Positions 25,712-35,603 are shown, numbered from the stretch's first letter. The stretch: DNA of 64,000 nucleotides from Amorphoplanes friuliensis DSM 7358 (GCF_000494755.1 NC_022657.1:3200001-3264000); one strand, 5' to 3'. Numbers and translations: made by a program. Notes: generated by a model from the letters alone, not told the origin.

Positions 25712-27643
25712 ATGAAGTCACGTCCCGTCCGCCGGGCTCTGGCGGCCGTCCTCGCCGTTGTCCTCGGCAGCACGCTCGTCCCGGCCGCCGCGCAGGCCGC
25801 ACCGGCCGGACCACCCCCACGCCCGGCCGCGCCGGCCACCCCCGACCCGGCGCTGCAGGCCCACCCGCTGACCGCCGCGCCCGGCCCGATCGACAACCCG
25901 CTCAAGGGCTTCGCGAAGTTCTACTCACCCGGCGCGAACCAGAACGTCGGTTATCCGCACGCGCTGACCTGGGGATACTTCGGCCTGTCGGAGGTCATGA
26001 CCAACGCCTCGAGTTGCGGCAGCTACAACTGGTCCCTGATCGACAGCATGCTGGCCGAGACCGCGACCAACGGGAACCAGGCCGCGATCCGCATCTACCT
26101 GACCTATCCGGGCGGCACCGGCAGCCATCCCGCCAACGCGATCCCGGCCTGCTTCGCCGGTAACGTGGCCAACCGCTCCGACACGTACTGGAACGTCACG
26201 CACCCGGACTACAACAGCCCGTTCCTGATCACCGCGATGAAGAACTTCATCGCCGCGTTCGGCGCCCGCTACGACGGCGACCCGCGCCTCGGCTTCATCC
26301 ACCTCGGCCTGGTCGGGCTCTGGGGCGAGTGGCACACCTGGCCGTACGACACCGACACGGCCGACGGCCTGCCGAACTACATGCCCACCGACGCCAACGG
26401 CGCCCAGCTGATCAGCGCGTTCGACACGGCGTTCACCACCACCAAGGTGGAGATCCGCTATCCGGACGTGGCCGGTGGTGCCGCGAACAGCCGCGACATC
26501 GGGTACCACGACGACTCGTTCTGCTACCGCGAAGGCTCACCGCTGCAGGGCGTGACCCTGCCGTCGTCGCTGGGCGGCGCGTCCTACTCGCAGCTGACCC
26601 GGACCCTGGCCACCGGGACCGAGAACAAGTGGATCACCAGCTCGATCGGGGGAGAGCTGCGGCCGGAGATCCAGTCCACGGCGTTCCAGTCCTGGCCCGG
26701 TGGCTCGGGCGCCGTCGACAACCTCAAGGCCTGCATCGAGCTCCTGCACGCCACCTGGATGATCAACGAGCAGAGCGGGAACTACGCCGCCGGTGACGCC
26801 AACGTGGGTGCCGCCGTCCGGCTCATGGGCTACAACCTCACCGTCGACAACGCCTACTTCACCAACACCGCTTCCGGTACGGCCAAAGTGGGCGTCCGCA
26901 TCGCCAACAGCGGTGTGGCGCCGTTCTACTACCCGTGGACGGTCACCCTCGGGCTGAAGAACAGCTCCGGTGCCGTCGTCGGTACGTGGGACACGCCGTG
27001 GGATCTGCGTACCGTGCAGCCCCTGTCGATCCGGAACTTCCCCGAGTGGAACGCCGGCGGCGACCCCAGCTACCGCGACTTCGGGTACCGCCAGTACTTC
27101 CAGCAGAGTGTGAACCTCTCCGGTGTCGCCGCCGGTGACTACCAGTGGGTGATGCGCGTCAAGAACCCGCTCGAGACGGTCAGCGCCAACGCCAAGAAGC
27201 TGCGCTTCGCCAACGCCACCCAGCAGTCCGACGGCTGGCTCGGCCTCGGTGCGGTCACCGTCGGCACCTCCAACGGCGGCACGCCGGTCAGCTACGAGGC
27301 CGAGGCCGGGGGCAACACCCGGACCAACGGCGCCGTTGTGGCCGCCTGTGCCGCGTGCTCCGGCGGCTCCAAGGTCGGTTATGTCGGCAACGGCGCGACC
27401 CTGGTCTTCAACGGTGTCGCAGGCGGCACCGGCGGCAACCGCGCGGTGACCGTCCACTACACCTCGGCTGTCACCCGCACCGCCGTGATCAACGGCCAGA
27501 CGGTGACGTTCCCGGCGACCGCCGACTGGAACACCGTCGGCTCGACCACCGTGACCCTGAGCCTGCCCGCGGGCACCACCACGATCTCCGTGGCGAACCC
27601 GTCCGGCTGGGCACCCGACATCGACCGCATCACGGTCGGCTGA
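25712..27643 (+). CDS. Secreted DUF4832-like putative glycosidase with C-terminal CBM35/6-like module
   Basis: A 643-residue secreted protein: signal peptide (1-30), a barrel-like domain of the DUF4874/DUF4832 type (about 45-380), a beta-sandwich (about 380-515) and a C-terminal CBM6/35-type module (about 525-643) opening with YEAEAGG. No function is established for this family. Acidic residues conserved with the paralogue at 27653 are Glu206 in WGEWHTW, Glu315 and Glu319 in [10 protein letters not shown], and the pair in DIGYHDDSF, consistent with a glycoside hydrolase active site. Position opposite the alpha-galactoside transporter and upstream of galT suggests a galactoside or galactan substrate. 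ATG is preceded by GGAG. Confidence 0.8.
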   Translation: MKSRPVRRALAAVLAVVLGSTLVPAAAQAAPAGPPPRPAAPATPDPALQAHPLTAAPGPIDNPLKGFAKFYSPGANQNVGYPHALTWGYFGLSEVMTNASSCGSYNWSLIDSMLAETATNGNQAAIRIYLTYPGGTGSHPANAIPACFAGNVANRSDTYWNVTHPDYNSPFLITAMKNFIAAFGARYDGDPRLGFIHLGLVGLWGEWHTWPYDTDTADGLPNYMPTDANGAQLISAFDTAFTTTKVEIRYPDVAGGAANSRDIGYHDDSFCYREGSPLQGVTLPSSLGGASYSQLTRTLATGTENKWITSSIGGELRPEIQSTAFQSWPGGSGAVDNLKACIELLHATWMINEQSGNYAAGDANVGAAVRLMGYNLTVDNAYFTNTASGTAKVGVRIANSGVAPFYYPWTVTLGLKNSSGAVVGTWDTPWDLRTVQPLSIRNFPEWNAGGDPSYRDFGYRQYFQQSVNLSGVAAGDYQWVMRVKNPLETVSANAKKLRFANATQQSDGWLGLGAVTVGTSNGGTPVSYEAEAGGNTRTNGAVVAACAACSGGSKVGYVGNGATLVFNGVAGGTGGNRAVTVHYTSAVTRTAVINGQTVTFPATADWNTVGSTTVTLSLPAGTTTISVANPSGWAPDIDRITVG

Positions 27644-27652
27644 GGAAACCCC

Positions 27653-28996
27653 ATGAGAAAAGCACTCTTCGCCCTGCTCGTCCTGTTCACCCTGGCCGCG
27701 GGAACACCAGCCGTCGCTGCCCGGCCACAGTGGACACCGCAGACCTACACGGCCGCTCCGGCGGACAACCCCCTCAAAGGTTTCCTGCCCTTCGCCGGCG
27801 ACTACGAGACCTTCCCGCACAGCATGGAGTGGTTCTATCTGCCGCTGAGCGACGTCATGACCGGACCGCGAAAGTTCGACTGGGACGCGTTCGACAGTCA
27901 GCTCGACGCCATCGCCGCCCGTGGCCACCAGAGTGTGTTCCGGTTCTACCTCGACTACCCCGGCCGGCCCAGCGGCATCCCGCAGTACCTGCTGGACGAG
28001 GGACTGCTCACCCGCCCGTACCCCGACTTCGGCAACAACGGCGTCAGTGTCGCCCCCGACTACAGCGACCCGCGCCTGGTCGCGGCCCTGGAGAACTTCA
28101 TCACCGCCCTCGGCCGCCGCTACGACGGCGACCCGCGCATCGGCTTCCTCACCCTGGGCCTGATCGGCTTCTGGGGCGAGTGGCACACCTGGCCCTACGA
28201 CGGCACGACCCAGCCGGAGAACTGGATGCCGGGCGACGACATCCTCACCCGCATCCTGCAGCGTTACGAGAACGCCTTCGACCGGACCCGGCTGCTGGCC
28301 CGCTATCCCAGCCCTTTGAACAAGAACCTCGACATCGGGTACCACGACGACTCGTTCGCCTTCGAGACGCTGCCACCGACGTCCTGGCACTTCGTCCAGC
28401 GGCTGATCGACGAGGGTGTCACCGGCAAGTGGCGCCGGGAACCCGTCGGCGGCGAACTCCGACCCGAGATCCAGTCCTGCCTGTGGGACCAGCCGGTCAG
28501 CTGCACGCAGTACGAGGACTACAGCGAGTCCGTCGACCAGACCCACGCGTCCTGGCTGATCAACCACGCCGCGTTCACCGGTACGGGCTTCACCGGTGAG
28601 AAGTACCAGCGGGCCGTGGCCGGTGCGCGGGCCTTGGGCTACGAGCTGACCGTCACGGCGGCCAAGCTCACCCCCGGCCGTGCCTCGGTACGCATCGCCA
28701 ACCGTGGCGTCGCGCCCTTCTACTACGACTGGCCCGCCGAACTCGCCGCCGTCGACCGCTCGGGCCATGTCGTCCGGCGCTGGCCCACCCGCTGGACCGT
28801 CGACGGCATCCAGCCCGGCGACGCCCCTACGGAGCTGTCGGCGCGCATCACTACCCGGGGCCTGCGCCACGGCCGGTACGACATCGTCCTGCGCCTGCCC
28901 AACCCGCTGCCCGGCGGCACCCCGCTGCGCTTCGCCAACACCAGCCAGAACACCACCTCCGGCTGGCTTACCCTCGGTTCCGTGACCGCCCGATGA
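27653..28996 (+). CDS. Secreted DUF4832-like putative glycosidase without CBM
   Basis: A 447-residue paralogue of the preceding gene with signal peptide (1-22) and the same core: DNPLKGF near the start, Glu176 in [16 protein letters not shown], Glu268 and Glu272 in [10 protein letters not shown], and the C-terminal sandwich ending with a [10 protein letters not shown] segment. It lacks the carbohydrate-binding module. It begins nine bases after the first copy and its stop overlaps the galT start (ATGA), so the three genes form one operon. The pair may act on bound and soluble forms of the same substrate. Catalysis is inferred, not shown. Confidence 0.8.
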   Translation: MRKALFALLVLFTLAAGTPAVAARPQWTPQTYTAAPADNPLKGFLPFAGDYETFPHSMEWFYLPLSDVMTGPRKFDWDAFDSQLDAIAARGHQSVFRFYLDYPGRPSGIPQYLLDEGLLTRPYPDFGNNGVSVAPDYSDPRLVAALENFITALGRRYDGDPRIGFLTLGLIGFWGEWHTWPYDGTTQPENWMPGDDILTRILQRYENAFDRTRLLARYPSPLNKNLDIGYHDDSFAFETLPPTSWHFVQRLIDEGVTGKWRREPVGGELRPEIQSCLWDQPVSCTQYEDYSESVDQTHASWLINHAAFTGTGFTGEKYQRAVAGARALGYELTVTAAKLTPGRASVRIANRGVAPFYYDWPAELAAVDRSGHVVRRWPTRWTVDGIQPGDAPTELSARITTRGLRHGRYDIVLRLPNPLPGGTPLRFANTSQNTTSGWLTLGSVTAR

Positions 28997-30012
28997 CCGC
29001 CCCCGGTGCGCACCGGCGACTCGATCAGCTCACCGGCGAATGGGTGCTGGTGTCTCCGCAGCGCACCGCCCGGCCGTGGCAGGGGCAGGTGGAAGACACC
29101 AGCCCCGCGCCACGGCCGGACCACGACCCGGACTGCTACCTGTGCCCGGGCAACACCCGGGCGGCGGGGGCGGTGACACCCGCGTACCCGTCGACGTTCG
29201 TCTTCGACAACGACTTCGCCGCGCTGCTGCCGGCACCCGCCGGCCCGGGTCCCGGCCCGGACGGCCTGCTCGTCGCGGAACCCGTTCGTGGCATCTGCCG
29301 TGTCGTCTGCTTCGACCCCCGGCACAACGTCACCCTGAGCGGCCTGGAGATCCCGGCGCTGCGGCGGGTCGTGAACACCTGGGCCGCTCAGACCACCGAA
29401 CTCGGCAGCCTCCCGTGGGTCCGCCACGTCCAGATCTTCGAGAACCGCGGCGCGATGATGGGCGCCAGCAACCCGCACCCGCACGGCCAGATCTGGGCCG
29501 AGGACAAGATCCCCGGCCTCCCGGCCAAGGAGATCGACAGGCAGCGCGCGTACGCCACCACGGGCGGCTGCCTGCTCTGCGACTACCTGAGCACCGAACT
29601 ACGGGCGGGGCGGCGCATCGTCTGCCACAACGACGAGTACGTCGCCGTGGTGCCGTACTGGGCGGTGTGGCCGTACGAGACCTTGGTCCTGCCCCGCCGG
29701 CACGGCGGCGCCCTGCCCGATCTCGACGACGCGGGCCGCGAGGGTTTCGCCGACATCCTGCACCGGTTGACGTCCGGCTACGACCGCCTCTTCGGCGTCG
29801 AGTTCCCCTACTCGATGGGCCTCCACCAGCAACCCACCGACGGCTCACCGCACCCCGAACTCCACCTGCACGCCCACTTCTACCCGCCCCTGCTGCGCTC
29901 GGCAACGATCCGCAAGTTCATGGTCGGCTACGAACTCCTCGCCGGCCCCCAACGCGACATCACCGCCGAGGACGCCGCCGAACGGCTGCGAGCGGTCATG
30001 AAAAACAGGTGA
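28993..30012 (+). CDS. galT: Galactose-1-phosphate uridylyltransferase
   Basis: A 339-residue GalT of the HIT superfamily. It has the active-site NPHPHGQIW motif, whose second histidine is uridylylated, and the zinc-binding CYLC motif near residue 46, plus a later HxH pair (LHLHAHF) for metal binding. It converts galactose-1-phosphate and UDP-glucose to glucose-1-phosphate and UDP-galactose in the Leloir pathway. Galactokinase and epimerase are not in the window. Translationally coupled to the DUF4832-like genes, it ties that operon and the divergent transporter/GH36 operon to galactose. Confidence 0.93.
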   Translation: MTAPGAHRRLDQLTGEWVLVSPQRTARPWQGQVEDTSPAPRPDHDPDCYLCPGNTRAAGAVTPAYPSTFVFDNDFAALLPAPAGPGPGPDGLLVAEPVRGICRVVCFDPRHNVTLSGLEIPALRRVVNTWAAQTTELGSLPWVRHVQIFENRGAMMGASNPHPHGQIWAEDKIPGLPAKEIDRQRAYATTGGCLLCDYLSTELRAGRRIVCHNDEYVAVVPYWAVWPYETLVLPRRHGGALPDLDDAGREGFADILHRLTSGYDRLFGVEFPYSMGLHQQPTDGSPHPELHLHAHFYPPLLRSATIRKFMVGYELLAGPQRDITAEDAAERLRAVMKNR

Positions 30013-30045
30013 CCAGGGCTGCTGTCAGCAACCCTGGTCACCTGT
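30005..30045. terminator. Bidirectional terminator between galT and the five-domain gene
   Basis: A perfect 14-bp stem (30005-30018 with 30032-30045), with an inner TGCT/AGCA stem, overlaps the galT stop and ends 17 bases before the convergent gene's stop. Confidence 0.85.
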
Positions 30046-30062
30046 CTTCGGGGGACGGGCGG

Positions 30063-33000
30063 TTACGCGGGTTCGATCCAGAGGTTGCGGTAGCGGACGT
30101 TGGCGCCCGGGTCGCCGTGGTCCTGGAGGCGGATGGGGAGGAAGTTCGGGCCCTCGGCCGCGCCGTTGCCGGTCGGGCCGTCGATGGCGATGTTGTTGTG
30201 GACGGTGGTGCCGTTCCAGACCACGGTCACGCGGGCGTCCTCGGTTTTGGTGGTGCCGTTCCAGCGGGCCGCCCGGAAGGTGACGTCGTAGGTCTGCCAG
30301 GTTTCCGGGGCGGTTCCGGCGTTCGCGGACGGCGCTCGTTTCAGGTAGATGGCGGCGCTGTCGTTGTCGGCCAGGGTGGCCTTGCCGAAGGTGTCGAGGA
30401 CCTGCAGCTCGTAGCGGTCCTGGAGGTAGATGCCGCTGTTCGCCCGGGCCTGACCCGTGACGTCGGCCGGGAGGTTCGGCAGCCAGAACTCCGCGTGGAG
30501 CTTGAAGTCGCCGAACGTCTGCTTGGTGCGCAGATCACCGCCGAGCACCTCGGCCGAGCCGCCGGAGACCGGCCAGGTCGGTGCGGTGCCGTCGGCGTTC
30601 TGGAACGCCTGCAGGTTGCCGCCGTTGAAGAGCGTCACCCGGCTGGTGCCGTTGTGCGTCCACTTCTGCTGCGCCACGTCGGCGTACTCGTAGATCTGGA
30701 CCTGGGTGCCGTCCGCCGTTGCGCCGCCGGCGACGTCGAGCACTTTGCCGGACTGGGGGTTGAGCAGCGATCCGTTGGATTGGGCCTGCCACACCTGGGC
30801 GGCGCCGGAGTTGCAGGTGTACAGCTGGACCTTCGTGCCGTTGGCGGTGCCGCCGTTGTCGATGTCCAGGCACTTGCCCAGCGCCCGCAGCGTGTCACCG
30901 TCGCGGGTCCAGCTCTGGGCGGACGAGCTGTTGCACGTGTAGAGCTGCACCTTGGCGTAGTTGGCGGCGTTCGCCTGGTCGATGTCGAGGCACTTGCCGC
31001 CGATACCGGTGAGGGTGCCGGTGCGGGGCGCCGTAGCTGTGCCCGTAGACGTACCGATGGCCAGGTTGTCGAGGTTGATGTTGCCGATGTCGCCGGTGTC
31101 CATCTTGTAGGCGATCGTGTTGCCGCCGGCCTTCAGGCTCACCGACTCCACCTTGGTGGTCCAGGTGTCCCAGTTGGCGGTGCTGGGCAGACTGACCTGA
31201 CGGACCTTGGCGCCGTTGACGTAGAGACTCATCGTCTTGACACCCGCGGACGGGTTCGGGCCGTTGCTGTAGCGCAGCGTCGCCGGGTAGGTGCCGGCCG
31301 ACGGGACGGTCACGCTGAACGTGGTGGCCGCCCCCACGGTGTCGATGCCGGCGACGAAGCCCGTACCGGTGTAACCGGGGTGGTCACTGGCCGTTCCGGC
31401 CCGGCCGCTGAGCCCGGCGTTCTCGGCCTCGACCTGGTCGGTGCGGACCGTGGTGCCGTCGGCCAGGCTGTTCAGGGTGTACCAGGCCTCGGTGCTCCAC
31501 AGCGACGATCCCGTGGTCGAGGTGAACGGCCGCGGGGAGCGGACGTGCACGACCCGGCCCGGCTTGAGACCGGACAGCTTGAGCGTCACCTTGAGCCGGT
31601 CCGACGACAGCGTCGCCGAGGTGACCCCCAGCTGCTCCTCGTCGACCTTCGGCCCGCCGTACGCCGGTGTCGGGACGTAACGCCACTGCTCGGCCCGGTA
31701 GCGGGCGGCGAGCTGCGCCGCGGTGTCGGTCGAGACGGGCTGGGTGTACTCGAGCTCGAAGCCGCCGGCGACCGCGCGCATCGCCTTGATGTCGAAGACG
31801 CTCGTGCTGTTGGGGGTGAGCTTCTGCAGGCCGTAGGTCAGCTTGCCTTCCTGACCCCAGTTGCCGCCCGCGCCGAGCCCACCGGCGTAGATCGCGCCGT
31901 CCGGTCCCTGGCTCAGCCGGTGCACGCCCATCTCGAGGCCCTGCGTCAGGCGGAAGACCGCGCCCTGGTACTGGCCGTTGATCTTCTCCAGGAAGGCGCG
32001 CTGGATCCCTCCGTACGTGACGTCGCCGATCAGCATCTGCCCGGAGTACGGGCCGCTGTTGAGCAGCAGCGGGGTGCTCGGCGAGTTGGCGATCTCGTTC
32101 TGCGGCAGCCACAGGACCGGCTGCGTGACCGGCTGGCTGTCGTACGGGCCGTCCGGGTTGGTGTAGTGGTTGAAGAAGCGGTCCTGCTTGATCTGGAGCA
32201 GTTTCGAGGAGGGCAGCCAGCCGCCCTGGTTGTCGGTGACGAAGATGTCGCCCTCGGGTCCCCAGCCGATCCCGTCCGGGGTGCGCAGACCGCCGGCGAC
32301 GTACTGCACCGCGCCGGTCGACCGGTTGATCTTCAGGCTGGTACCGCGGTTCGGTGAACCCTGCGGTTCGGTAGTGGCGCCACCGAGGTTGATCGACACG
32401 GAGAGGTTCAGATAGAAGAACCCGTCCTTGTACAGCAGACCGAACGCGAACTCGTGGAAGTTGCCGTCGAACGGCCACGTCGCGACGGTTCGGCGCTGGT
32501 CGAGAACGTCGTCGCCGTTGGTGTCGGTGAGCTCGGTCAGCTCGTGCTTCTGCGACACGTAGACCTTGCCGTCGACGATCTTCAGGCCCATCGGCTCGCG
32601 CAGTCCGGTGGCGATGCGCTTGGTGGTCACCTGGCCGGGCGAGGTGCTGCCCGTGACGTTGCTCAGGATGTAGACCTCCCCGGCGACGGTGTCGCTGCCG
32701 CCCCAGGTCGCGATGGCCAGGCGGCCGTCGGGGTACCAGTCCATCGCGGTCACCTGCGGCTGGAAGCCGTTCGGGCGCAGGTTGGTCAGCGTGAAGCCGG
32801 GGTGCACGGAGGTGAGCGGCAGACCGTCACCGGGGCTGTCCGCGGAGCCCTCGCACTCCTTGCGACCCGGCGCGGTCACGCGGACCACATCGGCATCCGT
32901 GCTCAGCGCCGAGGTCGGCACGACGGCGTAGGCGGTCGCGCCCGGGGGCCGCCACTCCAGCGTGAGCTGCTGGCCGCCGTCACGCTCGAAGAAGTCGATG

Positions 33001-33443
33001 TGCAGGGCGTGGTAGCCGGTGGTGAGCGCGATGCTGCCCTCGACGGCCACGACTCCGTGAGCGCCGTCGTTGTTGATGACCCTCGTGCTGTCGATCGTCA
33101 GGCGGGAGCCGTCGTCGCTGCTCAGCCGGAACGCGTAGGTGCCGGCGGTGGTGATGTTGACGTTGCCGATGACCTCGCTCTGGTAGCGGTCCTCGAGCCC
33201 GAAGTCTGCCGCCGTGGTCCAGTTGATCGTCGGCATGAGCTTGTCGATGTTGGGCGTCTGGCCCGGCTTCAGGGTGCAGATCGAGTCGCGCGACGTCTGC
33301 AGGTCGAAGGTCCGCAGCGTGACGCCGGGCTGCTGGGGCGGCGGAGCGGCAGCGGCGGCCGGTGTGGCGGGTAGCAGGGCTGCGAGGAGGACGGCGCAGG
33401 CCAGCAGGGGAGTGGGGAGTCGTGAGGGGACGGATCTCTTCAT
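30063..33443 (-). CDS. Secreted five-domain protein: PA14, glucose/sorbosone-dehydrogenase-like propeller, CBM6/35, ricin lectin, DUF1080
   Basis: A 1126-residue exported protein. After a signal peptide (1-32) come a PA14 domain (about 45-185), a six-bladed propeller of the PQQ-type sugar dehydrogenase family (about 210-660), a CBM6/35 sandwich (about 670-803), a ricin-type trefoil with repeated KCLDI and QVW motifs (about 806-931) and a C-terminal DUF1080 domain (about 932-1126). DUF1080 proteins include 3-keto-disaccharide hydrolases. It probably acts on polysaccharide or glycoside outside the cell; the reaction is not known. A perfect 18-bp palindrome lies at 33570-33587 in its promoter region. 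Confidence 0.85.
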   Translation of the reverse strand: MKRSVPSRLPTPLLACAVLLAALLPATPAAAAAPPPQQPGVTLRTFDLQTSRDSICTLKPGQTPNIDKLMPTINWTTAADFGLEDRYQSEVIGNVNITTAGTYAFRLSSDDGSRLTIDSTRVINNDGAHGVVAVEGSIALTTGYHALHIDFFERDGGQQLTLEWRPPGATAYAVVPTSALSTDADVVRVTAPGRKECEGSADSPGDGLPLTSVHPGFTLTNLRPNGFQPQVTAMDWYPDGRLAIATWGGSDTVAGEVYILSNVTGSTSPGQVTTKRIATGLREPMGLKIVDGKVYVSQKHELTELTDTNGDDVLDQRRTVATWPFDGNFHEFAFGLLYKDGFFYLNLSVSINLGGATTEPQGSPNRGTSLKINRSTGAVQYVAGGLRTPDGIGWGPEGDIFVTDNQGGWLPSSKLLQIKQDRFFNHYTNPDGPYDSQPVTQPVLWLPQNEIANSPSTPLLLNSGPYSGQMLIGDVTYGGIQRAFLEKINGQYQGAVFRLTQGLEMGVHRLSQGPDGAIYAGGLGAGGNWGQEGKLTYGLQKLTPNSTSVFDIKAMRAVAGGFELEYTQPVSTDTAAQLAARYRAEQWRYVPTPAYGGPKVDEEQLGVTSATLSSDRLKVTLKLSGLKPGRVVHVRSPRPFTSTTGSSLWSTEAWYTLNSLADGTTVRTDQVEAENAGLSGRAGTASDHPGYTGTGFVAGIDTVGAATTFSVTVPSAGTYPATLRYSNGPNPSAGVKTMSLYVNGAKVRQVSLPSTANWDTWTTKVESVSLKAGGNTIAYKMDTGDIGNINLDNLAIGTSTGTATAPRTGTLTGIGGKCLDIDQANAANYAKVQLYTCNSSSAQSWTRDGDTLRALGKCLDIDNGGTANGTKVQLYTCNSGAAQVWQAQSNGSLLNPQSGKVLDVAGGATADGTQVQIYEYADVAQQKWTHNGTSRVTLFNGGNLQAFQNADGTAPTWPVSGGSAEVLGGDLRTKQTFGDFKLHAEFWLPNLPADVTGQARANSGIYLQDRYELQVLDTFGKATLADNDSAAIYLKRAPSANAGTAPETWQTYDVTFRAARWNGTTKTEDARVTVVWNGTTVHNNIAIDGPTGNGAAEGPNFLPIRLQDHGDPGANVRYRNLWIEPA

Positions 33444-33569
33444 CGAGCGCTCCAGGGCGGCGGCATTGTCAGTCGGCGCAGCCGGTCGACGAGGCCGCCG
33501 GGACTGCGGCGACTCGCCCCGGCCTCGGGACTCTTCCGCACGGAAGCGGTGGCTCGATCTCCGACGTCG

Positions 33570-33587
33570 ACAACCATCGATGGTTGT
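33570..33587 (-). promoter_or_regulatory. 18-bp palindromic operator candidate
   Basis: ACAACCATCGATGGTTGT is a perfect palindrome with central CG, as in LacI-family sites. It lies about 130 bases before the five-domain gene, with AT-rich DNA next to it. A weaker relative, ACCATTGATGGT, lies at 14928-14939. Confidence 0.55.
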
Positions 33588-33702
33588 TTACGTTAGGGTT
33601 CTTTTTAGAGCCAGTCCATAACTTTGCTGTAATCATTCGAAACTTTTGGCTCGTCCGTTAAAAGTTCACGGCCGTTCGGCCGCGCGCCGCCCGGCGCCTC
33701 GT

Positions 33703-33708
33703 TAGCCT
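33703..33708 (+). promoter_or_regulatory. -10 hexamer of a probable leaderless promoter
   Basis: TAGCCT, then six bases, then the GTG at 33715. Confidence 0.45.
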
Positions 33709-33714
33709 GGAAAC

Positions 33715-34947
33715 GTGGATCCCCGCGCCGTCGAGCAGCCCACGGTCCACGTCGGCCGGCAGGTGATCTTCGACCAGTACGGTGAGGTCTTCGCCTGCGA
33801 GCTGCTCTTCCGGGGTGCGCCGGCGCAGGTCACCAGCCTGTTCGTCAGGACGTTCACCGACTTCGGGCTGCCTGAGCTGGTCGGCAACCGCCCCTGCCTC
33901 GTCACCGTGCCCCGGGACTTCCTCGTCGGCGATCTGCCGATGCCGTTCGACCCCGGTCAGGTGATCCTCGAGGTCGTCGTGGCCGCCGACCTCGACGACG
34001 CCGTCCTCACGGGCATCGAAGCGCTCGCCGCCGGCGGGTTCACCATCGCGGTCACCGCCGAGGTAGCGGACTTCTCCGACCGGCTGCTGCCGGTCGCCGC
34101 GTACCTGAAGATCAACCTGCCGGGCGCCGCGGAGAGCGTGATGGACCTCGCGCGCACCTGCCATGAGCGCCACCCTCACCTCCGGCTGATCGCCGCGCAG
34201 CTGGAGACCGAGGCGCAGAAACACCGGGCGCCGGCCCTGGGGTTCAGCCTGTTCCAGGGCAGCGTGCTCGGTCGTCCGCACGTCGTGTCGATGGCGGAAC
34301 TCTCCCCGGCCCGGCTGAGCCGCCTGCGGCTCGTCAGTGTGCTCGCCGCTGCCGAGGTCGACTTCGACGAGGCCGTCTCGCTCATCCCCGGCGACCCCGC
34401 CCTGACCTACCGGCTGCTGCAAGCCAGCAACGCCGCGGCGTCCGGCCTGCCCGCGCGGGTGTCGTCGGTACGCGAGGCCGCGGTGCTGCTCGGCCTGCCC
34501 ACCATCCGGCACTGGGTGACCCTCATGCTGCTCAGCGACCTGTCCAAGGCCCGGGAGGAGCAGCTGATCCCGACGATGATCCGGGCCCGCATGTGCCAGA
34601 GCGTGGCCGAGCAGGCCGGTCTGCCCGGCGACGCGGCCTTCTGCGTCGGGCTGCTCGCCGGGATCGCCGAACTCATCGGGCAGTCCCGGCCCGCCCTCGC
34701 CCAGCAGTTGCCCCTCACCGACGAGGTCAACGATGCGCTCGCCGACGGCGCCGGCCCGTTGGGGCATCTGCTGGCCGCGGTCCGGGACTACGAGACCGGC
34801 GACCCGTCCGGCCTCGCCGAGCTGGTCGACCCCGGTGCTGCCGTGCACGCGTACCTGGCCGCGACGGCGTGGTGCAACCAGGTCATGGGCGCCGCGGGCC
34901 CGGTCGAGCGGCAGACCTCGGCGCGCCGCCCGCGCATCGCCCGGTAG
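33715..34947 (+). CDS. EAL/HDOD-domain signalling protein (YuxH-like)
   Basis: A 410-residue cytoplasmic protein: an N-terminal degenerate EAL domain (about 1-205) and a C-terminal HDOD domain (about 210-390). The usual start of EAL is CELLFR here, and the metal-binding acids of active phosphodiesterases are mostly missing, so hydrolysis of cyclic di-GMP is unlikely; it probably senses or relays a signal. HDOD domains are HD-like folds without catalytic histidines. GTG at 33715 follows a TANNNT box by six bases and no ribosome site, which fits a leaderless mRNA. It stands alone, so its pathway is unknown. Confidence 0.85.
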   Translation: MDPRAVEQPTVHVGRQVIFDQYGEVFACELLFRGAPAQVTSLFVRTFTDFGLPELVGNRPCLVTVPRDFLVGDLPMPFDPGQVILEVVVAADLDDAVLTGIEALAAGGFTIAVTAEVADFSDRLLPVAAYLKINLPGAAESVMDLARTCHERHPHLRLIAAQLETEAQKHRAPALGFSLFQGSVLGRPHVVSMAELSPARLSRLRLVSVLAAAEVDFDEAVSLIPGDPALTYRLLQASNAAASGLPARVSSVREAAVLLGLPTIRHWVTLMLLSDLSKAREEQLIPTMIRARMCQSVAEQAGLPGDAAFCVGLLAGIAELIGQSRPALAQQLPLTDEVNDALADGAGPLGHLLAAVRDYETGDPSGLAELVDPGAAVHAYLAATAWCNQVMGAAGPVERQTSARRPRIAR

Positions 34948-34953
34948 GGCGCC

Positions 34954-35559
34954 TCACCAGTTGCTGCCGACCGCCAGGGCAAAGGTGGCGGTTGCATCGG
35001 CGACGTCGACCTCGCGCATCTGCAGTGGGCCGCCGGTCTCGGTGAGACCGGCGTTGCTCGCCCGGCCGGCGAAGAACGGCGCAAAACCCGCGTCCTGGAT
35101 CAGACGGCTCGCCGCACCCCGTGCATCACGGTGGTCGGTGCAGATGAATTCGGCCAGCAACGGATCCCGGCCCCGGCGCCGCTTCAGCACGGTCGTCGGG
35201 AAGGTGTTGAAAGCCTTGACCCAGTGGGCATCCGGCGCCCACGCCGACAACGTCTCGATGCCGCTGAGATCGTCGGGAACCGCACGCTGGTAGCCGTCGG
35301 TCTCGCTCCAGACGACGGGATTGGTCGCATCGAGCACCGGCTTGCCCGTCAGGGCGCCGGCGGTGAGGTCGATCAGATCGTGCGCGGTCGCCCACTCCGG
35401 GGCGAAGAGCACAACGTCGCCGAAGGCGGCGGCGTCCGTGACGGTGGCAGTGTTCGTTCCGGCCTGCGAAGAACCGACAACAACGTCGTGACCGGCCTCG
35501 GTCCACCACCCGGCCAACGACCCGCTCAGTTCACCAGCGCCGATGATTCCGATTCGCAT
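34954..35559 (-). CDS. NADP-dependent F420-reductase-like oxidoreductase
   Basis: A 201-residue Rossmann protein beginning MRIGIIGAGELSGSLAGWW, the nucleotide-binding fold of the NADPH:F420 oxidoreductase/coenzyme F420-dependent NADP reductase family. Conserved segments include VLDATNPV and AFNTFP. It may reduce F420, or be one of the many relatives with other substrates; no test is possible from the sequence. It is convergent with the EAL/HDOD gene. Its promoter faces the gene at 35652, with a perfect 14-bp palindrome between them. Confidence 0.85.
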   Translation of the reverse strand: MRIGIIGAGELSGSLAGWWTEAGHDVVVGSSQAGTNTATVTDAAAFGDVVLFAPEWATAHDLIDLTAGALTGKPVLDATNPVVWSETDGYQRAVPDDLSGIETLSAWAPDAHWVKAFNTFPTTVLKRRRGRDPLLAEFICTDHRDARGAASRLIQDAGFAPFFAGRASNAGLTETGGPLQMREVDVADATATFALAVGSNW

Positions 35560-35603
35560 GAGGAAATTCTGCGCTCGCCGTTCCGCGGTTGTCCGCGAAA
35601 TGC

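Noticed and set aside
29040..32357. 1105-codon open frame on the plus strand
   Set aside because: Crosses galT in another frame and the five-domain gene antisense, and passes through the terminator hairpin; no recognisable domain.
33441..33453. GAGCGCTC as another CebR-like operator before the five-domain gene
   Set aside because: Only 8 symmetric bases and part of the ribosome site; the outer TGG/CCA frame is missing.
33641..33666. AACTTTT/AAAAGTT inverted repeat as a terminator
   Set aside because: Weak AT stem with a 12-base loop upstream of two divergent starts; no transcript is expected to end here.
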